A DNA stretch of 64,000 bases, from NCBI RefSeq assembly GCF_011008845.1, contig NZ_JAAIWM010000005.1, forward strand, positions 124,001 to 188,000. Direction: 5' to 3'. Under the pieces are notes generated by a model. That model worked only from the letters and a program-made list of their open reading frames with translations. It searched no databases and had not been told where the DNA came from. The stretch comes from Bacillus mesophilus. GTDB taxonomy: Bacteria > Bacillota > Bacilli > Bacillales > SA4. Each line of letters opens with the position of its first letter. Position 1 is the first letter of the stretch. Shown piece after piece: positions 20,820 to 29,948 of this stretch. A program made the position numbers and the translations under genes.

Positions 20820-21698
20820 TTATTTTTTAAACGCCCATCCAAGCAGCATTTCACGAATGATTTTGCTCGCTGTATTGGCTGTTTGTTCAGAAGGATCATA
20901 GATTGGAGCTACTTCTACTAAGTCAGAACCCACTACATTCACATCAGAATGTGCAATTTCGTGGATGGAAGCTAGAAGCTCTTTTGATGTAATTCCTCCC
21001 GCATCAACAGTGCCCGTTCCTGGTGCATGTGCTGGGTCTAGAACATCAATGTCGATCGTTACATATACAGGACGTCCTGCAAGCTTCGGAAGTACTTCTT
21101 TTAAAGGCTGATGAACATCAAACTTCGAAATATGCATTCCTACTTGCTTAGCCCATTCAAACTCTTCTTTCATACCTGAACGAATACCAAATGAAAATAC
21201 ATTTTCTGGTCCAATCAACTCTGCTGCCTTACGAATTGGAGTAGAGTGAGAAAGTGGTTCTCCCTCATAATGCTCACGTAAGTCAGTGTGTGCATCCATG
21301 TGGATGATTGCTAAGTCAGGGTATTTTTTGTACATTGCCTTAATAACTGGCCATGAAACTAAATGCTCCCCACCCATACCAAGTGGATATTTCCCTTCAG
21401 CTAGCACTTTATCAACGAACTCTTCAATCATATCTAGGCTCTTTTGAGGATTACCAAAAGGAAGCGGAATATCTCCAGCATCAAAATAGTTGATTTCCTC
21501 AAGTTCACGGTCTAAATAAGCACTATATTCCTCTAGACCGATTGAAACTTCACGAATACGTGTAGGTCCAAAACGAGAGCCTGGACGGAATGAAACAGTC
21601 CAATCCATTGGCATTCCGTATAGTACGACACTGCTCTCTTCAAAATTCTGATGACTCTTTATAAAAACATTGCCTGAATAGGCTTCATCAAATCGCAT
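20820..21698 (-). CDS. speB: Agmatinase
   Basis: This 292-residue ureohydrolase converts agmatine to putrescine and urea. The binuclear Mn2+ ligands are seen in GGEHLVSW, HMDAHTDLREHYEG and TIDIDVLDPAHAPGTGT. The length is standard for agmatinases of Bacilli. It starts at ATG 21698 with AAGGAGG 7 bases upstream, 30 bases after speE, so both form the speE-speB polyamine operon: agmatinase supplies putrescine and SpeE aminopropylates it. Confidence 0.95.
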   Translation of the reverse strand: MRFDEAYSGNVFIKSHQNFEESSVVLYGMPMDWTVSFRPGSRFGPTRIREVSIGLEEYSAYLDRELEEINYFDAGDIPLPFGNPQKSLDMIEEFVDKVLAEGKYPLGMGGEHLVSWPVIKAMYKKYPDLAIIHMDAHTDLREHYEGEPLSHSTPIRKAAELIGPENVFSFGIRSGMKEEFEWAKQVGMHISKFDVHQPLKEVLPKLAGRPVYVTIDIDVLDPAHAPGTGTVDAGGITSKELLASIHEIAHSDVNVVGSDLVEVAPIYDPSEQTANTASKIIREMLLGWAFKK

Positions 21699-21728
21699 CT
21701 ATAATCCTCCTTACAACGGCTGGTAACG

Positions 21729-22556
21729 TTACTTCGTTAAATCACTTACAAACTTCGGTAATACGAAAGCTGCTTTATGCAATTCTTTTGTGTAATATTT
21801 TGTATCAATTTCATGGAAACGGTCTTCTGTTACTTCTAGAGGATCATATTTCTTTGACCCCATTGTGAACGTCCACATTCCACTAGGATACGTTGGAATA
21901 TTTGCAATGTAAAGACGTGTTAACGGGAAGATTTCACGTACATCACGCTGTACATTTCTAATTAAATCTGGAGTAAACCAAGGGTTGTCCGATTGTGCAA
22001 CGAAAATACCGTCTTCCTTTAACGCTCTAGAGATTCCAGCATAGAACCCTTTTGTGAAAAGATTAACTGCTGGTCCAACTGGCTCAGTTGAGTCAACCAT
22101 GATTACATCATACTCGTTTTCACTTTCGGCAATATGCATAAAGCCATCACCAACTTGTACATCGACACGTGGATCTTCAAGCATACCAGCAATTTCAGGT
22201 AAAAACTTTTTAGAGTACTCAATAACCTTGCCATCAATATCAACAAGTGTTGCTTTTTTCACACTTGGGTGCTTTAATACCTCACGAATTACTCCTCCGT
22301 CTCCTCCACCAACAACTAATACGTTTTCTGGATTTGGATGTGTGAATAAAGGAATGTGAGCAACCATTTCATGATAAACAAATTCATCTTTTTGAGTTGT
22401 CATAACCATTCCGTCTAGTAAAAGCATGTTGCCAAACTCTTCCGTTTCAACCATATCTAATTTTTGAAACTCCGTTTGTTCCGTATGTAAGGTTTGTTTA
22501 ATCTTCATTGTAATCCCAAAATTCTCTGTCTGCTTCTCAGTAAACCATAAACCCAT
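21729..22556 (-). CDS. speE: Spermidine synthase
   Basis: This 275-residue aminopropyltransferase transfers the aminopropyl group from decarboxylated S-adenosylmethionine to putrescine. Family signatures are [21 protein letters not shown] (cosubstrate-binding glycine loop) and [23 protein letters not shown] with the catalytic Asp. The ATG is preceded by AAAGGTG. It is first in the speE-speB operon. Confidence 0.95.
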   Translation of the reverse strand: MGLWFTEKQTENFGITMKIKQTLHTEQTEFQKLDMVETEEFGNMLLLDGMVMTTQKDEFVYHEMVAHIPLFTHPNPENVLVVGGGDGGVIREVLKHPSVKKATLVDIDGKVIEYSKKFLPEIAGMLEDPRVDVQVGDGFMHIAESENEYDVIMVDSTEPVGPAVNLFTKGFYAGISRALKEDGIFVAQSDNPWFTPDLIRNVQRDVREIFPLTRLYIANIPTYPSGMWTFTMGSKKYDPLEVTEDRFHEIDTKYYTKELHKAAFVLPKFVSDLTK

Positions 22557-22781
22557 TTTCAGTCACACCTTTCTAATATATCCCTTTAGCAGTTGCTAAA
22601 TCTCACTATGTTATCGTACCCGTTTCAAACAAATAAAAACCATATAATAACCCTTTATATGTAAAGTTAACCATTGCTGTAAAAATATTCAGCAAATCAA
22701 AGTATAGAGTAATCTACTAAAAATGCAAGCATAAATTTGTGACATTTCCTCGACCGATCAACAAGCACAAAACCACATCAC

Positions 22782-22824
22782 CACATTAAAGCAGTGGGGG
22801 CCAGGCCCCCACTGCTTTAATGTG
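22782..22824. repeat. G-rich palindrome copy 4, perfect 21-bp arms
   Basis: CACATTAAAGCAGTGGGGGCC and its exact reverse complement are separated by a single A. This is the least decayed copy of the family seen at 8.85, 10.05, 11.0 and 55.6 kb, and the only copy here in a divergent promoter region. Confidence 0.9.
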
Positions 22825-22962
22825 TTAAATTATCTGATTCTAGTTTAATTAGCAGGTTTAAAATGTATGTTTTTTCTCAATACTGTTAGAATCATTGTTT
22901 TTATTTTTGTTTAAGAAGTTATGAAAATGTATCATTCGTGGATAACATAGCCAAGTGCATAG

Positions 22963-23117
22963 TAATCTGGCTCCAGTGCCAAGCCCCTCGAGGGAAAAAG
23001 AAATACACTTTTTCCTTGGTCAAATAACCCTTGAAGAGCAAAAGGGAAAGAACACCCTTTTGCTCTTCAAGGAACATTTGCTATGCCTGAGGCTAACCGG
23101 GGCACTTGCGCCTTTTG
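22963..23117 (-). repeat. Family B dispersed repeat, copy B1
   Basis: Read on the minus strand it begins AAAAGGCGCAAGTGCCCCGG and ends GGGCTTGGCACTGGAGCC. It shares GCAAATGTTCC and GGGTTATTTGACC with copies at 29.7 kb and 41.9 kb. It folds into a perfect 14-bp hairpin GAAGAGCAAAAGGG / CCCTTTTGCTCTTC and a second AGGAAAAA-type hairpin. It carries no gene. Ends are imperfect inverted repeats, so a MITE-like origin is likely. Confidence 0.75.
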
Positions 23118-23151
23118 TGCTTGACTTTGTAATTATGGTAGGTAGGTGATT

Positions 23152-25227
23152 ATGTTGGAGGTCATCACTAATAGACGTTTAAGACAGACGTTGAAATATG
23201 TTCGTGCAGCTATATTTATTGGATTGTTTCTATTAATCTTAGGATTCGTTGGGATGCTAGGAATCCTTCTGTATGCGAAGATTGAAGGACCACCACCACT
23301 TGCGGTTCCACAGTCTACTATTTATTATGGAGCGGACGGAACGGTCATTGGGGAAAGCCATCAAGGACAGACTCGCTATTGGGTGCCCCTTGAAGAAATT
23401 TCACCTCACTTAGTAAATGCGACTATATCAATTGAAGATAAACGTTTTTATGATCATCAAGGCTTTGATTATTTTAGAATTGCTGGAGCTGCTATTGCAG
23501 ATATAAAGGCGATGGCCAAGGTACAGGGTGCGAGTACGATCTCTCAGCAGTATGCCAGAAACCTATTTTTAGAGCATGATAAAACGTGGAAACGTAAAAT
23601 TACAGAGGCATTATATACACTTAGACTTGAGATGAACTATACGAAAACTCAGATCATCGAAGGCTATTTAAATACAATCTACTATGGACATGGTGCTTAT
23701 GGTATTGAAGCTGCTGCTAATTTCTATTTTAATAAGCACGCGAAGGATTTGAGTCTCAGTGAGGCTACTATGCTAGCAGGAATTCCAAAAGGCCCAAGTC
23801 ATTATTCACCGATTGAGCACTTAGAGAATGCCAAAAGCCGTCAAAAGGTCATTGTCGATTCCATGGTTGAAAATAACCTGTTAAATGAGGGACAAGCGAA
23901 GGAAATAGTAGATGAGCCGCTAAGCTTTTACGGAAAGTTTGACATAAAAAATCAAGATATTGCTCCCTATTTTCAGGATGCAGTCAAAGAAGTTATTCGT
24001 TCAATAACAGGTATCACTGATCGTACCATCCAAATGGGAGGACTAAAGGTATACACAACAGTAGACCCTGAGTTGCAAGCTATTGCTGAATCTAAAATGG
24101 AAAATATAATCAGTCCTGATTCTGAGATTCAGGCAGCTGTTATTGTCCAACATCCTTCAACAGGAGAAGTTAAAGCCTTAATAGGGGGAAGAAATTATAC
24201 TGAAAGTCAGTTTAATCGAGCCATTCAAGCAAAAAGACAACCCGGTTCATCATTTAAACCATTTTTATACTATACAGCAATCGAGCAAGGCTTTACTCCT
24301 TCAACCACACTAAAAAGTGAATATACCACCTTCCAGTATGGAAAAGGTACCTATTCGCCTAGTAACTATAACGGCTATTACGCTAATGACAATATTACTT
24401 TGTCGCAAGCGATTGCCTTGTCAGATAACGTTTTTGCTGTTAAAACACACTTATCACTTGGTAAGCAGGCACTTGTAGACACAAGTAAAAGACTAGGGAT
24501 TTCCGGTAATCTACCAGAGGTTCCATCATTAGCTTTAGGTACGTCGACTGTCCGTATGAGTGATATGGTAAATGCTTATGGAATACTAGCAAACGGTGGG
24601 AAGAAAATTGAGCCTACCTTTATTAGAAGAATTGAAAATCATCATGGTGAAGTGATTTATCAAAGTAAGCGTCATACAGAACAAGTGCTTGATCGAGACG
24701 CTGCCTTCGTAACCACTCATATGATGACAGGTATGTTCGATGAAAAATTAAATGATTATACAAAGGTAACTGGTCGAACCATTAGTGACCAATTAACGAG
24801 AATCTACGCAGGTAAATCTGGTACAACTAGTACAGATAGCTGGATGATTGGCTATTCACCAAAGCTTGTTACAGGTGTTTGGGTAGGCTATGACCGTGAT
24901 TTCACTCTTGACCTAGCAGCTGAAAAAACATACGCAAAAGAAATATGGGCGTCGATTATGGAGGAAGCACTGAAGGACGAACCCGTGCATGCCTTTAAGC
25001 CACCATCTGGTGTTGTAGGAGTCTATGTAAATCCCGATAATGGTATGTTGGCAACAGAAACATGTCCAGTTGTTAGATTAACCTATTATGTAAAAGGCTC
25101 AGAGCCGACTGAATATTGTCAGGATCACCTGCCTCATCAGTATGAAGAAGTACCCATTTTGATTGAGGATGAGGGAAAAGAGAAACCAGGTCTAATCAAA
25201 AAAATTATGAACTGGTTTACACCATAA
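23152..25227 (+). CDS. pbpG: Class A penicillin-binding protein PbpG (PBP2d)
   Basis: This bifunctional peptidoglycan synthase is about 691 residues. One membrane anchor (about residues 18-42) is followed by a GT51 glycosyltransferase domain with IEDKRFYDHQGFD and GASTISQQYARN, then a transpeptidase domain with nucleophile Ser in PGSSFKPF, SDN, and KSGTTSTDSW. It is collinear with B. subtilis PbpG, a forespore enzyme that helps make spore germ-cell wall. ATG 23152 follows AGGTG closely; an in-frame GTG at 23146 lies within that site. A family B repeat lies immediately upstream. Confidence 0.94.
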   Translation: MLEVITNRRLRQTLKYVRAAIFIGLFLLILGFVGMLGILLYAKIEGPPPLAVPQSTIYYGADGTVIGESHQGQTRYWVPLEEISPHLVNATISIEDKRFYDHQGFDYFRIAGAAIADIKAMAKVQGASTISQQYARNLFLEHDKTWKRKITEALYTLRLEMNYTKTQIIEGYLNTIYYGHGAYGIEAAANFYFNKHAKDLSLSEATMLAGIPKGPSHYSPIEHLENAKSRQKVIVDSMVENNLLNEGQAKEIVDEPLSFYGKFDIKNQDIAPYFQDAVKEVIRSITGITDRTIQMGGLKVYTTVDPELQAIAESKMENIISPDSEIQAAVIVQHPSTGEVKALIGGRNYTESQFNRAIQAKRQPGSSFKPFLYYTAIEQGFTPSTTLKSEYTTFQYGKGTYSPSNYNGYYANDNITLSQAIALSDNVFAVKTHLSLGKQALVDTSKRLGISGNLPEVPSLALGTSTVRMSDMVNAYGILANGGKKIEPTFIRRIENHHGEVIYQSKRHTEQVLDRDAAFVTTHMMTGMFDEKLNDYTKVTGRTISDQLTRIYAGKSGTTSTDSWMIGYSPKLVTGVWVGYDRDFTLDLAAEKTYAKEIWASIMEEALKDEPVHAFKPPSGVVGVYVNPDNGMLATETCPVVRLTYYVKGSEPTEYCQDHLPHQYEEVPILIEDEGKEKPGLIKKIMNWFTP

Positions 25228-25231
25228 AATC

Positions 25232-25268
25232 AAAAAACCGTAGGGGAAAATTCCCCTACGGTTTTTTG
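25232..25268 (+). terminator. Intrinsic terminator after pbpG
   Basis: AAAAAACCGTAGGGG / CCCCTACGGTTTTTT, a strong symmetric stem that could act in both directions. Confidence 0.9.
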
Positions 25269-25382
25269 TGTCCTAGTTTTACAGTGTGTTAAGACTGTAG
25301 AATAAGTTTACTTTTTTTCACAAAAAAGCTCAATCAAAAATGAAAACGTTCATTAAAATGTCATAATATGATGATTTTCCAC

Positions 25383-25901
25383 TTATTTCGCTTGTAAATC
25401 TTCCTTTAATTGATCAACAGAGCGCTCCCACATGCCTTTATCATGCTTTTGTAAAAACTCTGCTAGGATTTTTTTCGATCTATCTTCCATATGATCAACG
25501 ATAATCTTTCTCTTAAGAGATTTATCCATATTATTTACATGCTCAGGTAATAGTTTATAGCCTCGACGTGCTTCACGATCAACTGTCATCTCACAAGCTG
25601 TCACACCTGCATAATAAGGGCCCGCTGGTGTTCTTTCAATCGTTACCCAAACTAACCAATACAGCTTTCCATTAGGTACTTTGTCACGATCAGGAAGGAA
25701 TTTAATCCCTTTCTCTACTACACTTCTTGCATGCATAGCACCAATATCAACAAACGCTTCACCTTCCTCAGGGTCAACGAAAACAGGTGAGATATTGTCC
25801 AAGCTAAGTGCACCACCTGCACCAAAGCCCCCATGACCGTCGGTAGGATCATTTTTTATAATATTAAAACCGATTGATTTCTTCTTTTTTTCCTGTTCCA
25901 T
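25383..25901 (-). CDS. ywhD: YwhD family protein
   Basis: This 172-residue cytoplasmic protein is collinear with B. subtilis YwhD, a Bacillaceae family of unknown function. The N terminus KKKSIGFNIIKNDPTDGHGGFGAG and the block LYWLVWVTIERTPAGPYYAGV are its conserved parts. It has no membrane helix and no recognised catalytic motif. The start ATG follows GAGGAGG. It lies 36 bp downstream of the ywhC homologue and on the same strand, so the two are probably co-transcribed. Confidence 0.88.
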   Translation of the reverse strand: MEQEKKKKSIGFNIIKNDPTDGHGGFGAGGALSLDNISPVFVDPEEGEAFVDIGAMHARSVVEKGIKFLPDRDKVPNGKLYWLVWVTIERTPAGPYYAGVTACEMTVDREARRGYKLLPEHVNNMDKSLKRKIIVDHMEDRSKKILAEFLQKHDKGMWERSVDQLKEDLQAK

Positions 25902-25937
25902 GGTTTCGACCTCCTCTATGTGTTCATTTTACCGAAT

Positions 25938-26621
25938 TCACCCATTCATATTCAACAATGTGAGGACAAACAGAGATAAAGTATCAAAAACAAACGGAAT
26001 CACTGTATTGAAGATAGGAGAAATCGTGTATTGATCCAAAGGTGTAATGACAAGAATTAAGAAAATAATAATTCCATATTGCTCGTATTGTGTAAGTCTC
26101 GCTCTAATATTGTTCGGAGCTAGATCCTCTAAGATTCGGTAACCATCAAGTGGCGGGAAAGGAAGTAAGTTAAAAATAAACAAAGCAATATTAATTGAGA
26201 TAAAGACATTGAAAAATTCATATACAAGCTGTTCAGTATCGGCTGAAAAGGTACCATAAATTCCAAGCTTAATTAATCCAAACCAAATCAATAACGCCAA
26301 AAATGCTAGTATTAAATTGCTTAATGGTCCCGCAATGGAAACCAATACACCAGCAAGCCTTGGATTTTTAAAGAAAAAGCGATTCACCGGTACTGGCTTT
26401 GCCCACCCAAATCCTAAAATAAAAAGAGCAATCGTACCAATTGGATCTAAATGCTTTAGAGGAGAAAGAGTTAATCGCCCTTGCTTCTGTGCAGTAGGGT
26501 CCCCAAATTTAAAAGCAACATAGGCATGAGCAAATTCATGAAGAGTAAATGCAATCAATAGCGTGATAATAAAAAAGATAATTGTTTGTAAATCTAAGCT
26601 CTGAAACGGGAGTAGCTCCAT
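25938..26621 (-). CDS. ywhC: Site-2-protease-like M50 metalloprotease YwhC
   Basis: This 227-residue membrane protein has about five helices. Zinc ligands are the HEFAH motif in LHEFAHAYVAFKFGD near residue 28 and the Asp in NLLPFPPLDGYRI. That makes it a compact family M50 (rhomboid-unrelated) intramembrane protease of the YwhC type. Substrate unknown; S2P relatives cut membrane-bound regulators. The ATG has AAGGAG upstream. It is followed by ywhD on the same strand. Confidence 0.92.
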   Translation of the reverse strand: MELLPFQSLDLQTIIFFIITLLIAFTLHEFAHAYVAFKFGDPTAQKQGRLTLSPLKHLDPIGTIALFILGFGWAKPVPVNRFFFKNPRLAGVLVSIAGPLSNLILAFLALLIWFGLIKLGIYGTFSADTEQLVYEFFNVFISINIALFIFNLLPFPPLDGYRILEDLAPNNIRARLTQYEQYGIIIFLILVITPLDQYTISPIFNTVIPFVFDTLSLFVLTLLNMNG

Positions 26622-26713
26622 AAAGTTCTCCTTTTCCTCTTAATCATGTATTCTTCCATTATTATACTATAATATAGTCCTCAAACCTTTAAAAATATGT
26701 CAACAAACGTATT

Positions 26714-26744
26714 AACGCATCGGAGGTCATTCCTCCGATGCGTT
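26714..26744. repeat. Perfect 13-bp inverted repeat upstream of ywhC
   Basis: AACGCATCGGAGG / CCTCCGATGCGTT with a 5-base loop. It lies between ywgA and ywhC. There is no T run on either side, so it is either a weak terminator for ywgA or an operator. Confidence 0.6.
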
Positions 26745-26799
26745 GAAAATAAAACAGAGCAGCCAGCTATACGTATAGCCAACAAAATCTCAAAGTCTA

Positions 26800-27303
26800 T
26801 TAATTTACTTGTTCTTTTAAGGACTGAATATATTGATAGGCTTCTTCCACTTCTTCGTCGGTATAACGTTGCTTGCTCTTAAGTGTAAAAACTTTTTCTT
26901 TTACTTCTTCTTTATCGAGTCCTTCGAAGTATAATACAGTTGATACAAGCTCTAAGAAACGTGAGCTTTGGTCATTCATATTTTTCATGCAGCCCTTTAA
27001 TGCTGGCATGGAATAGTCATTTTGGCTTAAGAATTGCTCTCCTATTTCTGTTAACGCATAACGATATTGGAAATAGCCGCCCTTCTTTTCTTTCATCTCT
27101 TCTAGGAAACCCAAATTACATAGTTCCTCAATTCGTAATGTTAACTCTTCAGAATAAGGGCCGTAAAAGTGAAAATCATAACGCTCATAAAAGGGGAATT
27201 GAAGTTTCTTTCCAATGAACACCATTTTTTGCAGCTTTTTTCGGCCAATAATTTCCCCTGCCTCAGCAAATACCTTCATTACTTTAACATGATCCTTTAA
27301 CAA
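26800..27303 (-). CDS. ywgA: YwgA family protein
   Basis: From residue 1 (TTG) the protein reads LLKDHVKVMKVFAEAGEIIG and continues with KKLQFPFYERYDFHFYGPYS, the conserved core of B. subtilis YwgA, a winged-helix-like protein of unknown function. The open frame extends 66 codons further upstream to 27501, but that extension is encoded by a family C repeat, so I reject it. TTG 27303 has GGGAG about 10 bases upstream. The protein is then 167 residues. It follows ywfO in the same direction. Confidence 0.8.
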   Translation of the reverse strand: MLKDHVKVMKVFAEAGEIIGRKKLQKMVFIGKKLQFPFYERYDFHFYGPYSEELTLRIEELCNLGFLEEMKEKKGGYFQYRYALTEIGEQFLSQNDYSMPALKGCMKNMNDQSSRFLELVSTVLYFEGLDKEEVKEKVFTLKSKQRYTDEEVEEAYQYIQSLKEQVN

Positions 27304-27351
27304 ACCACCAACACTCCCTACCCCGTAATTATCTATATCCGTATCTTCTAG

Positions 27352-27503
27352 AGGATGTTCAAAAACTCCGGTGAAAATGACGCATCGAATTTCTTCGTTG
27401 GCTTGCTTTTTCGTTCCTCTCGTATAAATTTCATACGCTCCGGTACTCAAAGCTTCACCGCCTCGAACTTCTCGGTCCTTTTCATCCTCCTTTTTGAACA
27501 CAT
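27352..27503. repeat. Family C MITE-like repeat, copy C1 (between ywfO and ywgA)
   Basis: The ends AGAGGATGTTCAAAAA and CCTTTTTGAACA are inverted repeats. Inside are GAATTTCTTCGTTGGCTTG and CGCCTCGAACTTCTCGG, both shared with copy C2 at 30.4 kb. It is 152 bp, lacks the extra hairpin module found in C2, and happens to be open in the ywgA frame. Confidence 0.8.
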
Positions 27504-27506
27504 CTC

Positions 27507-28811
27507 CTAGTACGGTTTCTTTAAGATCTCTAAAATCTGTTCTTTTACCTTACGTTTACTCGAAAAGTCCTCTATGATGTCCTGTGGAAAATATAGTTTA
27601 TGATCTGTACGTCGTTTGCCAGAAATCGCCTCAACAATTTCAGATTCACGTGATAGTTCACGTAGTTCCCCGTTTGGCATTTGAAGATGAATTGGTAAAC
27701 GTTCTTCCTCTTCACCAGGTCGGTAGAAATCATATGGTAAATCTGAAGACGAATCTAAAACTAAGTAATAATCTGGATCAATTCCCGCTTTTTTGAACAA
27801 CTGAATAAGCTCCAACCACTGTTGCATTTGAAGATGGGGATTAAACTCAACATATTGAAATAAATTCCGGTCCACAAAACGATGACATAAATCAGAAAGA
27901 ACTGTATCTTCCTCTTCCATCCATGCCTGAAAATAATACAGAATAATAGACTCATCCAGTTTTAAGTAATCTTCTACGGTAATTTGATCATTATATAAGG
28001 AGTAGAAATGCTTAGGTTCTGTCTTAAATAAATAGCCATCCTTATATAGATGCTTGGCACGATGTAAAATCTTAGTTAAGATCACTTCTGCACTTCTGGA
28101 TACAGGGTGAAAATAAACCTGCCAATACATTTGATAGCGGCTCATAATATAGTCTTCAACCGCATGCATTCCACTTTTTTTAATAACAACCTGGTCTTCT
28201 CTTGGTCTCATCACACGTAATATTCTTTCCATATCAAAATGCCCATAGCTAACACCTGTAAAATAGGCATCTCTTTGCAAATAATCCATTCGATCTGCAT
28301 CGATTTGGCTAGAAATCAAACTAACCACTAGCTTATTTTCGTATGTTTTAGCAATAACCTCGGCAACCTTCTTTGGAAAATCAGCACCCATTTGAAGAAG
28401 TACTTTATTTATTCCGGTATTTCCTAATATAATTGCCCTAGTGAATTCTTCGTGATCAAGATGAAACACCTTTTCAAAAGCATGTGAAAAAGGACCATGT
28501 CCCAAATCATGTAATAAAGCGGCACACAGACTTAATAAACGCTCATTTTGATCCCACTGAGGGCGCTCATAGAATACATCATCGATGATTCGGCGAATAA
28601 TTTCATACACACCTAATGAATGATTAAATCGACTATGTTCCGCTCCATGGAAGGTTAAGTAGGTTGTCCCTAGTTGTCTAATACGTCGAAGCCTTTGAAA
28701 TTCAGGGGTACCAATTAGATCCCAAATTAATTTATCACGTACATGGATATAGCGGTGGACAGGGTCCTTAAATACTTTTTCTTCACTCAATTTACCGTTG
28801 GGATACGACAT
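27507..28811 (-). CDS. ywfO: HD-domain phosphohydrolase YwfO
   Basis: This 434-residue protein has the HD superfamily metal site: HSRFNHSLGVYEI, then HDLGHGPFSHAFE, then the Asp in QIDADRMDYLQRDAYF. It resembles dNTP triphosphohydrolases and is the B. subtilis YwfO homologue, which is reported to bind (p)ppGpp-type nucleotides or act on nucleotides; I regard the exact substrate as unsettled. The ATG is preceded by GGGGGT. It is upstream of ywgA. Confidence 0.9.
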   Translation of the reverse strand: MSYPNGKLSEEKVFKDPVHRYIHVRDKLIWDLIGTPEFQRLRRIRQLGTTYLTFHGAEHSRFNHSLGVYEIIRRIIDDVFYERPQWDQNERLLSLCAALLHDLGHGPFSHAFEKVFHLDHEEFTRAIILGNTGINKVLLQMGADFPKKVAEVIAKTYENKLVVSLISSQIDADRMDYLQRDAYFTGVSYGHFDMERILRVMRPREDQVVIKKSGMHAVEDYIMSRYQMYWQVYFHPVSRSAEVILTKILHRAKHLYKDGYLFKTEPKHFYSLYNDQITVEDYLKLDESIILYYFQAWMEEEDTVLSDLCHRFVDRNLFQYVEFNPHLQMQQWLELIQLFKKAGIDPDYYLVLDSSSDLPYDFYRPGEEEERLPIHLQMPNGELRELSRESEIVEAISGKRRTDHKLYFPQDIIEDFSSKRKVKEQILEILKKPY

Positions 28812-28980
28812 TCTTTACCCCCAAATTGTTATTTTTGTATTTTCTCATTATAGCTTCTTTCTTTCGATAAAAAAACCCGAGTTTTGACATTTTATCCTGC
28901 TTAAATTTGACATTACAGTCGAAAAATCTGATTACATAAGCTTTATCCTTTTGTTAATACATGTAAAAAATTTTTTCTAT

Positions 28981-29012
28981 CAAAAAAAGCCCCATCTATT
29001 CTGTAGATGAGA
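28981..29012 (-). terminator. Intrinsic terminator after the anchored hypothetical gene
   Basis: Minus-strand CATCTA CAGAA TAGATG stem followed by GGGGCTTTTTTTG. Confidence 0.75.
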
Positions 29013-29015
29013 CAA

Positions 29016-29516
29016 CTAGTATAAATCAGCCACTTTTTCCTCTTGAAATGAATCCTGCTGATTAATAACTTCTTTTAATTTACCCCTATTTTCTTCAAGC
29101 TGTTCTTTCAGCCATTTATAGTAAACCTCTAGCGATTCTTTATTTTCAGGGTCATCTAAAAACTGCCTTAAAATCTCATTATATCCTTCTTCATTTAATT
29201 CAAGTGAGTTACCTGCTTCTAATTGAAGTTTGTCTATTTCCTTTAGTAGATCCCCATCAATGATTTCATTTTGGAGCTGACCGAATTGAAGAAGCTCGTT
29301 AAACATTTCAGGAAGCATTCCCAATAACTCCTTTGCTTTCTCTGGATCAACAACTGTCTCTACGTCCTCTTCGGCACTGCTTTTCAATTGTCCCTCATTA
29401 AATTCAGCTGGTTGACCATGTCCTAAATCCTCTTCTACAAGATCAGACTGCTGAAAAAACCAGCCAATAACACCAAGCTCCACTAAAATTAATACTAATA
29501 GAATCCTTTTAATCAT
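29016..29516 (-). CDS. Hypothetical membrane-anchored protein
   Basis: This 166-residue protein starts with a hydrophobic helix (KRILLVLILVELGVIGWFF) that is either a signal anchor or an uncleaved signal. It continues with an acidic, Glu-rich, helical outer part (about residues 30-166) with no Cys. No enzyme motif is visible. The ATG has GAGGTGAA upstream and the gene has its own terminator, so it is probably real. It is a monocistronic gene flanked by ywfO and a repeat cluster. I do not recognise its family. Confidence 0.7.
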   Translation of the reverse strand: MIKRILLVLILVELGVIGWFFQQSDLVEEDLGHGQPAEFNEGQLKSSAEEDVETVVDPEKAKELLGMLPEMFNELLQFGQLQNEIIDGDLLKEIDKLQLEAGNSLELNEEGYNEILRQFLDDPENKESLEVYYKWLKEQLEENRGKLKEVINQQDSFQEEKVADLY

Positions 29517-29721
29517 GATGTATTCACCTCAGTAATAAGCTTGACCATAAATTGCCACCGACATACAGCAAAATACAAGTTGACCATACTAGACTCTTAT
29601 ATATGGTGCAGAGCTATTTAAACGTATTTTGTTTGTCTTTTTATCTAGTTAAATTTCATAATTGTCCGTTCCATTGCGCTCCAGACACTTGCTTTCCGCG
29701 GGGAGGAAGTCGAGCCTCCTC

Positions 29722-29850
29722 ACTAGAAAAGTGAAAGTGCCCCGGTCAGCTCCGACAAGCAAATGTTCCTTCTTGAAAAAAAGGGTGGTTTTCCCTTTTA
29801 TTCTAGAAGGGTTATTTGACCTCGAGGAGCTGGGCACTGCAACTAGACAA
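29722..29850 (+). repeat. Family B dispersed repeat, copy B2, nested in A1
   Basis: It carries AAGTGCCCCGGTCAG, GACAAGCAAATGTTCC, an AAAGGG / CCCTTT hairpin, GGGTTATTTGACC and GAGCTGGGCACTG, as in B1 and B3. It lacks the second AGGAAAAA hairpin present in those copies. CTAGA occurs close to both ends, a possible target duplication. Confidence 0.75.
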
Positions 29851-29887
29851 GCTTCGCCTGCGGGGTCTCCGCCCTTTCCTCTATTTC

Positions 29888-29948
29888 CCGCGCTTGCACA
29901 GGATGTGCTGACCTCTTCGTTTGCCACAGGACGTGGCAGCTTTTAGTA
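29888..29948. repeat. Twin-hairpin module in A1 (AGGAC / AGGAT loops)
   Basis: GCAC-AGGAT-GTGC and GCCAC-AGGAC-GTGGC hairpins interrupt the A1 sequence relative to A2. The loop AGGAC is the reverse complement of the GTCCT loop found in similar modules inside C2 and B3. Confidence 0.65.

Larger units (their letters stand above)
22557..23151. other. Intergenic region between divergent speE and pbpG, with two repeats
   Basis: These 595 bp hold no gene I can support. They contain the near-perfect palindrome at 22782-22824 and the family B repeat at 22963-23117. The repeat ends about 35 bases ahead of the pbpG start, so any pbpG promoter must lie inside or beyond it. TTTACATATAAAGG near 22665 on the minus strand may be part of the speE promoter, but the boxes are poor. 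Confidence 0.6.

Noticed and set aside
29649..29946. Overlapping open frames on both strands
   Set aside because: They lie wholly inside the nested A/B repeat and have no start signals.
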